From Chlorophyllum brunneum (lineage: Eukaryota > Basidiomycota > Agaricomycetes > Agaricales > Agaricaceae), in the NCBI GenBank assembly GCA_963576785.1, contig OY756140.1, forward strand, positions 868,001 through 932,000: 64,000 bases of DNA. Direction: 5' to 3'. Below, one piece after another: positions 35,336-45,966 of this stretch. How positions within the stretch are numbered: position 1 is the first letter of the stretch; each line of letters starts with the position of its first letter. The notes under the pieces were generated by a model, which worked only from the letters and a program-made list of their open reading frames with translations, searched no databases and was not told the origin of the DNA. The position numbers were made by a program, and so were the translations under genes.

Positions 35336-38300
35336 ATGGCTGGCCCGTATGCCTTTGTCACCCTCGTTTCTTCAGATGCATACCTTCCAGGCGCTTTAGC
35401 CCAAGCAGCTGCTTTGCGGGACGCCCATCCACTTCCCCCCCTCTTCCCAGAGGTCACCTTCCAGACCATCTGCCTTGTGACGCCAGAAACCATTGATGTC
35501 GCAACAATCAAGCTCCTCCGGCGGGCCTTCGATTCCGTCATCGGCGTCGAAGTCCTTGAGGCAGAGAGCAGTAGCAACTTGCAGCTTTTGGGTGAGTAGC
35601 TCTCTCTCGTCGTTGTTGCTCTCCATGTGCCTTAGCGTTCCAATCATGATAAACCATTCATCGCACTTGATAAGCTCGTACGAACGCGAAGCCCCCTGGC
35701 ATATATTATCTCTGTATATTCCCAACGTTTCTCTCCTTCTTTCTGACGCGAGCTACCAGGTCGTCCTGACCTCACCACGGTCCTTACCAAATTGCACGTT
35801 TTTCGTTTGACTCAATACTCTAAAATCATCTTCCTCGATGCCGACGTACTCCCAATCCGCCCTCTTTCACACTTGTTCAATATTCCACATGAATTCGCGG
35901 CCGCTCCAGATGTAGGCTGGCCTGATATCTTCAATTCTGGCGTTCTCGTTCTCTCTCCGGGCGAAGACAAGTTCAACCACTTGAATGATCTTCTTCAATC
36001 CAAAGGTTCTTGGGATGGTGGCGACCAGGGTCTTCTTAATGAATGGCGTGCTGGCAACTGGCATAGGCTAAGTTTCACCTACAATACTACCCCAACAGCC
36101 GCATACACGTGTGTCGCCTTCTATCATCCGTTCGTCCTTGTACTCATCTATCGCTAAGGTATGCGCCAGCCTACGAACGCTACGGTTCTCAGATTAATGC
36201 TATTCACTTCATCGGCCCGAACAAACCCTGGAATTCCATCCCTTTCCGTTCCCCCTTTCTCGCAGAGAAAAGGGCCACGTCAGAATCCCAGTCAACCCAA
36301 CAGGCATATGACTATGAGTCCCTTGTGGACCGCTGGTTCGCGGTTTACGACAAGCATTATCGTTCGCAGCCCATCATGCCCCCCTCATTCGAAGTGAAGC
36401 GCTACTCATCCGCCTGGGCCTCATCTAATCCAACCAACCTCGCTGAGATTGATCCAGGGAGACCTTTTGACTTGGAAGATCTTCGAAGGATAGCTACCGA
36501 GGGTATGACAGCTGCAGGCTTTGTGTCTTCACCGTATACTCGGCGGGACGGAGAAGGAGAATATCGTACCCTACCCCTTGAGGGACGATTTGATCTAATG
36601 CGACCAAAGAAGCCGCCAGCTGAGAGTGAAGAGGATTTATCATCGACACAAGTGTCTGTTCTTTCCCCTGAACCTACACTCGAGAAAGACTTTATGGACA
36701 CAGACAAAGATCTGCCTATGACCCCCATGGCTCGGTATCTGGGCCTTCCAGATGATCTCCCACGTTGGCATACCCTACCAACCCCAGGCCCAGAGGAAAT
36801 CCCCCCGAGTCCTAGACTTCTGTTGAGATCTCTTCCTGGCACGCCCACGCCTGCGCCGGACTACTATGCTTCCTCCGCAGGACAAACCAGTGATTCAGAT
36901 AGCTGGCAGACTGCTAAAACCCCTACCAGCCAGGCCAGTCAAGCTCTTTCTCATCTTTTTACGCAGACGCCTCCGCCCCACCGACCCACACCCCACAAAG
37001 AGTCCGTTGGCCGATCCCCCAGTCCACAGCAGCACCATCATCATAGTAACCACAGCTATCACCATGGTCATCACAATCATCATCACGAGAATGAGCATTC
37101 ACACCAGCAAGGCGGTCAGCAACACCCTGGCTCCCCAAGATCCCAAAATCAACAAGGCGGCCCTCCACGTCCTGCTTCTCCTCCCCTTATATCCTGGAAT
37201 CCTGCTGTTGAACCCCCTCCGAGTGATCCCCCACCCCCATCCGCGTTTCCGGCTGACACCTACTTTACGAATGTTTGGGATTCTGCACATAGTCCAGGCT
37301 TTTGGCATGCACCAAAAGGCTCCTCGGGCCATCCTTCAGAATTTTTCCAGGCCCCACCGCCTCCGCGGATACCCGAAGCTCTACGTATACAAGGGCATTA
37401 CCGTAACGTTATTGGAGAGACCGCCATGGATCCTATCCCTCTTCCCGATCCCAGTAAAGTAAAGACAGTCTTTCCCTGGGAAGGTGAACCACGCCGAATG
37501 CCTGGACGCGTTTTCCCTTATTCAGACGCACCGTCACCAACGCGATTCACCAGTCCGGGGGCCCGAATCTCATCGGCAGCACCAAAGACACCAGAAAACA
37601 AACCTTTGAAACAATCTTCTCTATCACCTCTTCCTCGACTCCCCAGTACCTTGAGCTACTCCAATGCCTGGGACATTGACCCAAGCATTCAGAACTATGC
37701 GTCGCGACTTGTGCGAACTTCTCCCCCGGTTTCTGCTCTTGCCTCTGCCTTTGACAATAATTCCTGGAATGGTAATGGTCGAGGCATGGGCTGGGATGAG
37801 AAGGTGGAAGCCAGCAGTCGAGATGGGGACGATGAAGACAACGGAGAAGAGGATCCCGATGCCGACGAGGTCGACAGCGATTATGATAAAAAATCCCGGC
37901 AGCGGTCTCGCAAGGCGTCCATAGCTGAAGATACTCGCCAAGTCCAGAAATTAGTTCAGAAACTGTATCACTCTCAAGGAGTCCAGACTGTCTCAAGAGA
38001 AAAACGAAGCCAGAGCATCCAGGTATCGATTCTCGCGGAAACACCAACCTCGGGTCGAAACCACCGGCCAGGCAAGCGTTCCGTGGCTACCAGCAGCAGT
38101 ACGAGCTCTTTTACTGGTCAAGAGGGTATTCGGACACCAGACCTGTCAGCCAAACCTGGAGTTTCTCCCCCCTCCACCTCCCTCCGAACCCGCTCTACGA
38201 GCAATGGACATCCCTCACTAGGAGAGTCTGTACTTCGCCCCCGCCGCGACTTTATCACGTCGCCTTCATCAGTTCCTCCGCGGCCTCCCACGAAATCCCT

Positions 38301-38688
38301 TGTTTCTCGTTCACCGGTACCTCCCAAAATTCCAATACCTCCTGGGGCAGCAACATCCCAGAGAGTCACGACCCCTCCATACGCTCCACTCCCAAAAGTC
38401 TCTACACCGCCAACTCGTCCTGTTATCCAGACCAACCACCATGCCCCTCACCCAGCTAGGGCACCATCAGTCAGCCAACGCCAAATATCTAATGATTCCT
38501 CAATTGGTTCGCCCCCGTCATCGACAGGACCGGTATCACCCGATGACCAGCCATTCTCTCCTTCTCCGGTTAGGAAGGGTACAAGAGTTTGGGACCCGGC
38601 CCGGGGCATTGAAGTTTTCAAGCGCGGCTCAGAAGAAGTGCTGGCTCGATTCCTTAAGATGGGCTCCTGGGACGAGAACAACCGCTGA
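35336..38688 (+). CDS. Glycogenin (GT8) with long disordered C-terminus
   Basis: Glycogenin self-glucosylates and primes glycogen synthesis. The GT8 catalytic domain spans exons 1-2: MAGPYAFVTLVSSDAYLPGA, then after an intron (about 35592-35760) RPDLTTVLTKLHVFRL, SKIIFLDADVLPIRPL with the Mn-binding DxD (DAD), DIFNSGVLVLSP and WDGGDQGLLNEW. A third exon resumes YAPAYERYG and gives AIHFIGPNKPWN. From about residue 300 onward the protein is several hundred residues of Pro/Ser-rich, disordered sequence with a His-rich run near 37030-37100. The conserved C-terminal patch is RVWDPARGIEVFKRGSEE…FLKMGSWDE, likely the glycogen-synthase-binding module. The gene, called GLGEN in comparative work, is a known neighbour of MAT-A loci in several Agaricomycetes. 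It lies about 2.8 kb from the HD2 gene end. Confidence 0.92.
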
Positions 38689-39086
38689 ATTTGAGTGTCG
38701 CTACCAGCTCCCGACCCCATGATTTTTTCGCGCGTTCTGTAAATAAGCTCTAAAACGTCGCTTTTATTTCCCCGTGGTTTGTTACTTTTCTTTGCAAAAA
38801 GCTGTTCCTATCGCACTGTACGCTGTGTCTTCCTTGTTTGAATCATCATCTAGTTCTGCAACTATTCGTTCCCATTATTTGCGGTCACTTGCACGTATAC
38901 ATTACCCCCCATTGATCATCACCTCTTTCTATGTTCCAGTTGCCTATCATGTACCCCTGCGATGAATTAGACCCTATTTCACACCGGAGAGCCACGTTGA
39001 AGCACCAACGATGATATCAATGACTCCAAGACATGGCCGTAGCTATATAACTGTGGAGCTTCTCAATCACTCCCACTCAACACATT
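38689..39086. other. Intergenic gap after glycogenin; nothing recognised
   Basis: About 400 bp. Contains the glycogenin 3' flank and the promoter of the next plus-strand gene; a TATA-like string (tatataact) lies near 39044, about 40 bp upstream of the next ATG. No RNA gene or repeat seen. Confidence 0.35.
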
Positions 39087-39960
39087 ATGGCCTCCATTCC
39101 TAACATTTTTGAAGATCCCCGCGGTGCAGAGTCAGGATTTCCTTTGCCACCACCGTTAACCGTGCTCACCATATACCCCCCAGGCACGAGACAACTGCCA
39201 GCGAAGCACGAGCGGACGCTCCCAATGCCCGGGTTGCGCAACAAGTGGAAGCTGCCGCCAATATCGAGCATCAGGCTGCCGAACAAGCGGCTTCTGTAGC
39301 GAAGGTGCGGTCAGCATTACTCCCTGAACACTTTGTTCAACATCATGAATAGACGCTTGGCCCGAAATATACCGGAGAAGCTACTTCTGTTGACAAATTG
39401 AGAAACCAGCCGACGAAACCCTTGGACCAAGCTGTGGAGGAGGGAAAACGAGACGTAGCTGATTTACAGACTGCAGGAGCTGAGCGTCTCGAGCAAGTCA
39501 AAGAAATGGCTGTGAAAACGGCCTCCACTGCTCAGGTTCGTTCTCATCTTGGGTCGTGATATGAACAGAATCAGACGGAAATTTACAACAGGAGTACATA
39601 TCTTCTGCAGCAGGCCAATACAGGGGTGATAAACCAAGTGAGGCTAGTACGTATGTGCCTCCGGTCCAGGGCATCCCTACAGCTGCCATGGACACAGCTA
39701 TGGGCACTCTAGCATCCGCGAAGGCTACCGCACAAAATACAATGGAAGCGGTCACGGCCACCACGCAGAATGTCCTGGGTACAGCAGGATTGCAGGGTGC
39801 GCATGTAAAGGATACCCCCGCGTCTTCGACGGGTATTCCTGCGACGACCGCACCCCTAGAGTTGGGAGCTAAGAAGGTTGATACGCCATATCCAAAAACT
39901 GGGGCGAATCGCGAAGCGAAGGATATTGCGCAGGAGTCGAGGAAGTCTACTATTAATTAG
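39087..39960 (+). CDS. Small Ala/Lys/Thr-rich LEA-like hypothetical protein
   Basis: I do not recognise a named family. After a short first exon (MASIPNIFEDPR) and an intron ending near 39209, the protein is amphipathic and Ala/Gln/Glu/Lys-rich: ADAPNARVAQQVEAAANI, EHQAAEQAASVAK, then KLRNQPTKPLDQAVEEG and AGAERLEQVKEMAVKTAS. The last exon from about 39595 has AMDTAMGTLASAKATAQN and ends ESRKSTIN at 39960. Such repetitive helix-forming, hydrophilic composition resembles LEA or perilipin-like stress proteins, but this is composition only. The exact first splice is uncertain; the ATG at 39087 has a TATA-like string upstream. Followed closely by another small stress-type gene. Confidence 0.6.
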
Positions 39961-40145
39961 GTATTGCACATTTGCCTTGTATTCTTGTGTTTCTGGCCTT
40001 TTATTCAGCTTGTGCTCAAATGAAAGCGAGAGCGAAAGCTCTGACATCATACTTACCCACTCGGCTAAATATAGCAGCGTTAATTGTCCCTCAGTGTTGT
40101 TCGGCTGCCCCTATCGGTTCATCTGTCACAGTCAACTGCTACGCG

Positions 40146-41103
40146 ATGGTAAGGGATTGGGAACTACTCGACACTGTTGATCTCACTAGAACGCACAGGA
40201 TACCTTTGTCAACCTTGCTAAACAAGGCCTCGACGCCTACAATAAGTCTCAACGTACGATCACATCATCCGATTCATTGATCTCCCGAGATAACATTGAA
40301 TACATCTTCGCCAAACGTATCTCCAATAGCCGACGTGAACAAGACTGGGGGACAAGAATACAATTCACCTCACCACTCAGGCCACAGTGGCCCTGATCGC
40401 CCCCAATGTAAGTTGTGATGGTCAATAGGCGAGAGCAATCATTGCTAACAGATTGATCGCGGGTCCTGCACATATGAAGTTGATCATGATGAGGTTGTCA
40501 GGACTGCCGAGAAGTCTGGATCTGGAGATTCGTCTCTCTTTTCTACCGCCCTCGGTTACCTGACCGAGAACAAGGTCTGTCCTAGCTTATCACCTCTTTC
40601 TCCAGGAACAGTCTAATATGATATTCTGCAGAAAGCCCACGAAGAGCCTCTTAATGATGAAGAAGTCACACGTGCTCATGACAAGATCTACAACCTGAAC
40701 GACGTTAACGGCTTGACTTCCAAGCTGCTTGGCAGTGCTGCTGCTCTGGAGGTTTGCACCTCCTCGCGCTCAGAAACTTCGGCACTTCATTTCTTTCTAT
40801 TAGATCCTCAAGAAGTCTACTGGTGGGGGTGGTTCTTCGAGCAGTTACGGTGGGGCAAACAGCCACACTCAACTCATCAGCTTGGCGATGGCCGAAGCGA
40901 CCAAACTGTTTGACAGGACAGAAGGGAAGGCATCTGGTAACAAGCAGGATGCTGTCAACGGTGCTGCTTTGACAGTTATGAAACTTCTTGTCCAGTCCAA
41001 ATTCAGTGGTGCAGGGGCAATTGGAGGCAAGGATTCAGGAGGCCTGAGCGGTCTGTTGAGAATGGTGAGTTTTCTTGCTCTCTTTCTTAAGTTTCTGATG
41101 TGA
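40146..41103 (+). CDS. DUF7721-type hypothetical protein
   Basis: A fungal protein family of unknown function, often annotated only by a DUF; my family naming is from memory. The start codon (40146) is alone in exon 1 and splices to DTFVNLAKQGLDAYNK. Recognisable parts: EVDHDEVVRTAEKSGSG, SSLFSTALGYLTENK, EEPLNDEEVTRAHDKIY, LTSKLLGSAAALE, then across an intron SSYGGANSHTQLISLAMAEA, TKLFDRTEGKASGNKQDAV and NGAALTVMKLLVQSKF. The Gly/Ser linker and repeated helix pattern are typical. It stops at 41103 whether or not a final 27-nt in-frame GT..AG segment is removed. It lies immediately beside the mating-type genes, with no evidence of a mating role. Confidence 0.7.
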
Positions 41104-41447
41104 ACCCACCGGGGCGTGAGGCTTCTCAATTACCCAAATAAAGCAGGTGGAGAATTCAAAAATTGGGGATCTCCGGGGTTACCACTGATATGACGGGGTT
41201 GGTAAATACAAGTAATTCAACAACACTTCTTTGATGACTCTGAGAGGACATGTGCTCGCCTTACGAAGTTGTTGCGATTTGGAAAATACTATTAGACAAC
41301 ATGGAGATACATTATTGGGATAAAGTACATTGCTATAATCCTACAAATATTGTAGCCCTGGCATGTTGGTCGCCATGAAGGGCACAATTGGATCGTATGA
41401 TAAAAAAAAGGAAAACATGTATATGGGCGCGTGGATGGGGCGGGAAA
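41104..41447. other. Convergent gap between DUF7721-type gene and HD2; nothing recognised
   Basis: About 345 bp, AT-richer than the genes on either side, with a short poly-A run (tgataaaaaaaaggaaaac) near 41400. Presumably both 3' UTRs. Confidence 0.35.
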
Positions 41448-42943
41448 TCAAAGGGTATCGAGGCACTGAAAGCCGAACGCGACAGCTGAACCTCCATATG
41501 CCTCAAAGGCAGTAATGTTAGGGCATATTAAATCCACTTTGGGGGATCGATGGCAGGGTGAACGGGCAAGTTTTCGGGTCTCCAACGTAGGTGAATTAAT
41601 GGGAGTGGCGAGTGTATTCGAGGATGAGCAGCTAGAAATTGAACTGAATGAAGTACAACGGGAGCGTGGTGGTGACGGTTGTGAGGACTTAAGGCGTTTA
41701 GTTGGGCGACAGGGTGGTTCGGGGATTGAAGACCGAATTGAGCTCTGCCCTACCTGTTGATTCCGTACCGAGGCAGGATGTCTGCCTCGGTAGAGGTAAA
41801 CGTAAGTCGGGGAGCGCCATGGTATTGCGGGTTCCTCAGATTCTAGAGAATCACGATGCCGTTTATGACCGTTGCCTCGGTGTAAATGCAGGCGACTAGC
41901 GAATTCGTTTGGAAGGTCGTGATCCGCCGAGTTTTCAGGAAGGCGTTTGCGCTTGGGGCGATCAGGTGGAGGTGATCGCATCCACTGGACTGAAGGGAGC
42001 TGACATTGACCCAATTCCTTCCCTGGGAAGGGGTCGTAGGCACAAGTAGGAGGGTATGGTGCAGGAAACGCATGCCGCGGCGCCGGGAGGTTGAGAGGAT
42101 TGGGCTTTGTTGGTGGGAGGGATGGTAATATTGAGCACCATGAGGCGACCGGAACTTGCAGGGACGGTTCCAAGGGCGTTTCCACAACTGGCCGTTTTTC
42201 GGCTGAATATTTGGCGACGTCGCTTAGCAGATCTGCTAGTGGAAATGGCTCAGATAGTCTGTTTAGGGACTGATCGTGTTTTCGTCTATTGCGGTGGTTT
42301 TGAAACTACAGTGGGGATGAGTGAGAATCAAACTTCTAACCAACCACGCGTACCCAAACTTCAATCTGACGAGGTGCCATACCTGTGCAAACTGCGAGCA
42401 TAGATCGGTCGGAAGCAGATGGGTACGCATTGCGCTTGAAATAAGTCTCTAAGAGTGGGACAGATTCCTAGCAATGGTTTGAGCGTTACGAATTACAACG
42501 GCCGTGATAAAGCTTACTGATTTGAAGGAGGTGCGGGATGTCCTTTCACCATTTAGGCGGCTTTGAGAGTGCCTTGCACAGGCATAACTCGCGGTCTGAT
42601 CCCTCCAAGCTTCCAGTTGCTTTTGAAAAGCAGTGGAAAAGATGCGAGCTACTTTGTCATTGGGCATTCCGGGCATATTTGCGAGTCTGGACAGATGACG
42701 TAGAGAGCATTTGCGACGAAGGTCGGCTTTATCGCAATAAATACGATACAAGGCCTGAGCTAAATCCAGGGGGATACCAGCCTCCAAAAGTTGAGGTTGT
42801 ATATCGGGTACCATTGGTAACTTGAGTATGAGCGAAGAGTTGTCAGTGGTAGGAGGAGGGTCAGCGACACACGAAAAGCCCATTTTCTTGCGGAAGGAGT
42901 CAGTATTATGGAGGATTCGCCGCAGGAGTTGAGTCTTATGCAT
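41448..42943 (-). CDS. HD2 homeodomain mating-type transcription factor (MAT-A)
   Basis: HD2 proteins carry the DNA-binding homeodomain of the HD1/HD2 heterodimer that drives post-mating development. The N-terminal dimerisation/specificity region opens MHKTQLLRRILHNTD (start 42943; a Met 20 codons on is possible) and includes LLEAGIPLDLAQALYRIY. A phase-0 intron after TSFKS (ending about 42473) joins ESVPLLETYFKRNAYPSASD. A second intron is inside helix 3: IEVW joins FQNHRNRRKHD. The result, WFQNHRNRR, is a canonical HD2 recognition helix with Asn51 and Arg53 intact and His at position 52. The C-terminus is Pro/Ser-rich with basic clusters (RPKRKRLP, RPTKRLKS) likely serving as nuclear signals, ending at 41448. 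It is divergent from HD1. Confidence 0.92.
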
Positions 42944-43131
42944 AGTCGGGGGATGAGAATGCGCTGTAGGACCGTTGAGTCTGATACCAGGTATTTACAT
43001 ATATTTGTTCAACAAGCATCAACAACCCTTTCGTACTCCGCATTGTCTTCTCATCATTGTTTGTTCCATGCCCAGAGCCGTCATATGTCTGCTTCTCACC
43101 TCGTTTTACCATTTTTTTCCACTCATTCCTA
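42944..43131. promoter_or_regulatory. Bidirectional promoter between HD2 and HD1
   Basis: Less than 200 bp separate the two mating-type start codons. In known MAT-A loci this interval carries both promoters and can contain the site bound and repressed by the HD1/HD2 dimer. I did not find a clear half-site by eye. Confidence 0.45.
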
Positions 43132-45259
43132 CATGGCGCGCACACTGATCCAAAGATTTGGTGAAGCGGAATCTGCCTTTTTCAAGGCACTAAACTCTGG
43201 AGGGGAAGCGCTGGGCGCCTTCGAAGAGCAATACTGCTTGCTTCGAGAGGATCTCGAACTTGCTTGTAGAGATGGTACTATCGATCCGGACACCGCACAA
43301 CGTGCCTTTGCTGTCTCTTCAAGGATCGCTGATATCGCTGAAAGCTTTCAGCAATTTGACTCTATGTGCAACGAGCTAACCTCTCGCTTTATGGATGATC
43401 TTGACGACATTCTCAAACACCGTGGCAGTCCAGTCCCCAGCATTTCACTCGGACCCTCGTCCACTCGGCGCGACACATCTCTTGCTGCTCAATGGCTGAC
43501 TCAGAATTACCACAATCCCTACCCATCAAGCGCTGTTCGCGACCGAATTTCGCGAAAAGCCAATTGGAATCGCAGGGATGTAGATGGCTGGTTCACTGAG
43601 GCCAGGAAAAGGATAGGATGGAATGAAATTCGAAGGAAATATTGCAACAATAAACGTGCCGAAGTCGTTGAGAAAGCTACTGTTTTCTTTAGGGGCTCCA
43701 GCACACTGTCGGATCCCCTACTAGAATCGGCCCTCGCGCAGATGTCTATGCGTATCCAAGAACTTTTCGTTGATCCCTTCAAGCCGAGCAAGTTGGCCTT
43801 AGCCCTGGATACGGTATATGACGAGCGTGTCGTGACGGGAAGTCGACGGGACACAAGCCATCGTGTGTCAACCCCCCTCATCAACTTTGGTTACCCACTA
43901 ATTGACTACTCACAACGACAGCGACTCCGTACTCTCGTTCAGTGACTCCCTTATATTGGGAATCTCCTATGATTGGTCATCCATCACCAATCTCGCGTTC
44001 TGTCTCTCCAGTCCGTCGTAAACAGAAGCGCCAGAGGTCCGATACGGACACTGAACACGAATGTCACGTGAAACGAGCAAAGTTCGCCTTTTCCAATCTG
44101 CCTACTTACTTTCACTAATTTGCTTTCAGGCACCTAAACAAAGCGGCTGAAAACCTCCAAACTCAGCTCCCGTCGCCCCCATCATCTCAAACAGATCTGT
44201 CCGAGCCAAATACGGCCCTTACTGCAGAGCTACCAGAATCAATTATTAGACCCGGACGTTCTCTATCACCAGCGCTGTTGCCCGACCCCAAGAGAAGACG
44301 GTTATCGCACTCTGAAATCCATGACCGCCCGAGGTATCCACCAAATGGTCCCCGAGCCACTCGCTTGCAGACTGTATCTGCTCCTATCGCTTCCCAAACC
44401 CCATCGAAATCCGGTGATTCCTCTCAGTTGGTTTCGAAAAGACCAGCACCGAGAGTGTCTAATGCCTCCGAGCTAGAGCCTCATTCCGTTGTCCTACCCT
44501 CTGTGGCCCAGAGTAGCTGGGAAATACCATTATCGCATCCAACCTCTGTGACAGACATTGCCAGTGTTCCCGTACTCTTAGAGCATGGTTTACTATCTGA
44601 TGGCGAGATCCCACAATTCTCATTTGAATTTCCGGACCCCGTTACCTGTGACCTGCCTGCTCTTGTGCAGGATGTCGATTTGGCGCTGTCTAATACAACG
44701 GATTATTCAGGCATGCAAAGGTTTTATGAAAGTGGTGTGTAACAGTTACGAGCGTTTTTTTCTCCGAGCCTGACTGCTTTGCTGCACCAGTTTTACTAGG
44801 AAGCATTTCGCACTCAGTACCCTTGGCTGAGAACGTTAACGTACCCTCACTATCCAGCTCATTCGGCGATTCTTTAAGCAGCGAGCAATTGCTGTCATTC
44901 CTTTCTTTTCCATTCGATCAGAACCCAGCCACAACTTCACCGGTTCAAATCAATGCGCTCCCAAACGTCACCGAGGTCGATATCGACTACAGCCCCTTCT
45001 TCGGTTTCGACGGAGCCGCACCTCATGTTGACGACGGATTCTTCACGAATATTTTTGAAAACGTCAATGAGCCCATAGTCCCTTCACCAGCGGATATTGA
45101 GAGGGCCAAACAAATGGTGCAGCTTGAGGCATTGAAAAAACACCAGAGTCATCTCCAGGAGCGCATACAATCCCTGTACGTTCGTTTAGCTTTGTTTCTT
45201 GCATTACTCTGAAAGTGTGATTTAGCCAAAGTCAGATCGCTCACCGACCTTTGACATAA
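43132..45259 (+). CDS. HD1 homeodomain mating-type transcription factor (MAT-A)
   Basis: HD1 proteins supply dimerisation, nuclear localisation and activation functions to the HD1/HD2 complex. From the ATG at 43132 (43087 is an alternative), the allele-specific N-terminus is MARTLIQRFGEAESAFFKAL. The homeodomain spans about 43480-43660: SLAAQWLTQNYHNPYPSSAV, RKANWNRRDVDGWF and WFTEARKRIGW, with Glu at position 51 instead of the usual Asn. A 59-nt intron (gtgtgt…acag, ending at 43911) removes an apparent stop and yields TPYSRSVTPLYWES, then a basic stretch SPVRRKQKRQRS. Further exons are Pro/Ser-rich, including DPKRRRL and acidic patches (EVDIDYSPFFGFDG). A last 50-nt intron gives a stop at 45259; reading through it would stop at 45212. 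No damage to the gene was seen. Confidence 0.9.
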
Positions 45260-45902
45260 ATATACATACCCCCCCAGGCCTTATGATGCTTGTTCGCTTT
45301 CTTGCTGCCGCTCTTGCTTCGCGTATATCATCCATAGTATCCTATTGTTATTTACATTTATCTGCTGTTAGATTACACTGACCCTAAGCTGTGTACTATT
45401 GTGTTAGATGTGCTAGTACGTAATTAGACAATATCCATTCCGATTGAGTCTATTTCCGCGATAAGGACCTTGCTACTCACCAGATTCGTAGTAATGTACT
45501 TTCCATGTTAGATGTAAACCCCATCTTGTGGACATTTCCGGTACCTGAGTCTGGATCCTATAAAGTAGAATTCGTACGCAGAGGGGGTCATTACATGATG
45601 AGGACCGTGATAAAGCGTGACAACCTACACAAATTGGAACTCCTCCTTTTGGGGTTTTTTTAGAGGGAAAAATAAACAGAAGAACCCTGTCAGTTGAGAC
45701 TCCGGATATTTCCTCTGTCCCCGATTTTCTAAATATATTCCAGGATAGCGTAGTTCAGGTTTTAGCATGTGTTTGACCTATATCACATACTGAGTCAAAC
45801 CTTGTGGCCACATGGTTTTTGGGTCATTCCGGGGTCAATCTTAGTGGAACTTAGTTGTAATTGATGTTCTGACATATATTTCGGACACTCTAGATGTTAT
45901 TG
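45260..45902. other. HD1 3' flank; transition to transposon island
   Basis: About 640 bp. The first part is probably HD1 3' UTR. From roughly 45540 the sequence becomes AT-richer. No coding motif or RNA gene recognised. Confidence 0.4.
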
Positions 45903-45966
45903 TTTTATTTATTTATTTTTAAATCAACAATTTATATAGCAGTGCTTGAATGTAGCCTGTGTGTGT
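45903..45966 (-). mobile_element. Very short 5'-truncated LINE tail
   Basis: A degenerate poly-T run (tttatttatttattttt) is followed from 45919 by about 47 bp matching the sequence that follows the poly-T of the LINE at 48291 (both begin ttaaatcaacaatttatata). The differences I can count are transitions. This is the 3' extremity of the same LINE family in the same orientation. I could not find a target duplication. Confidence 0.6.
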
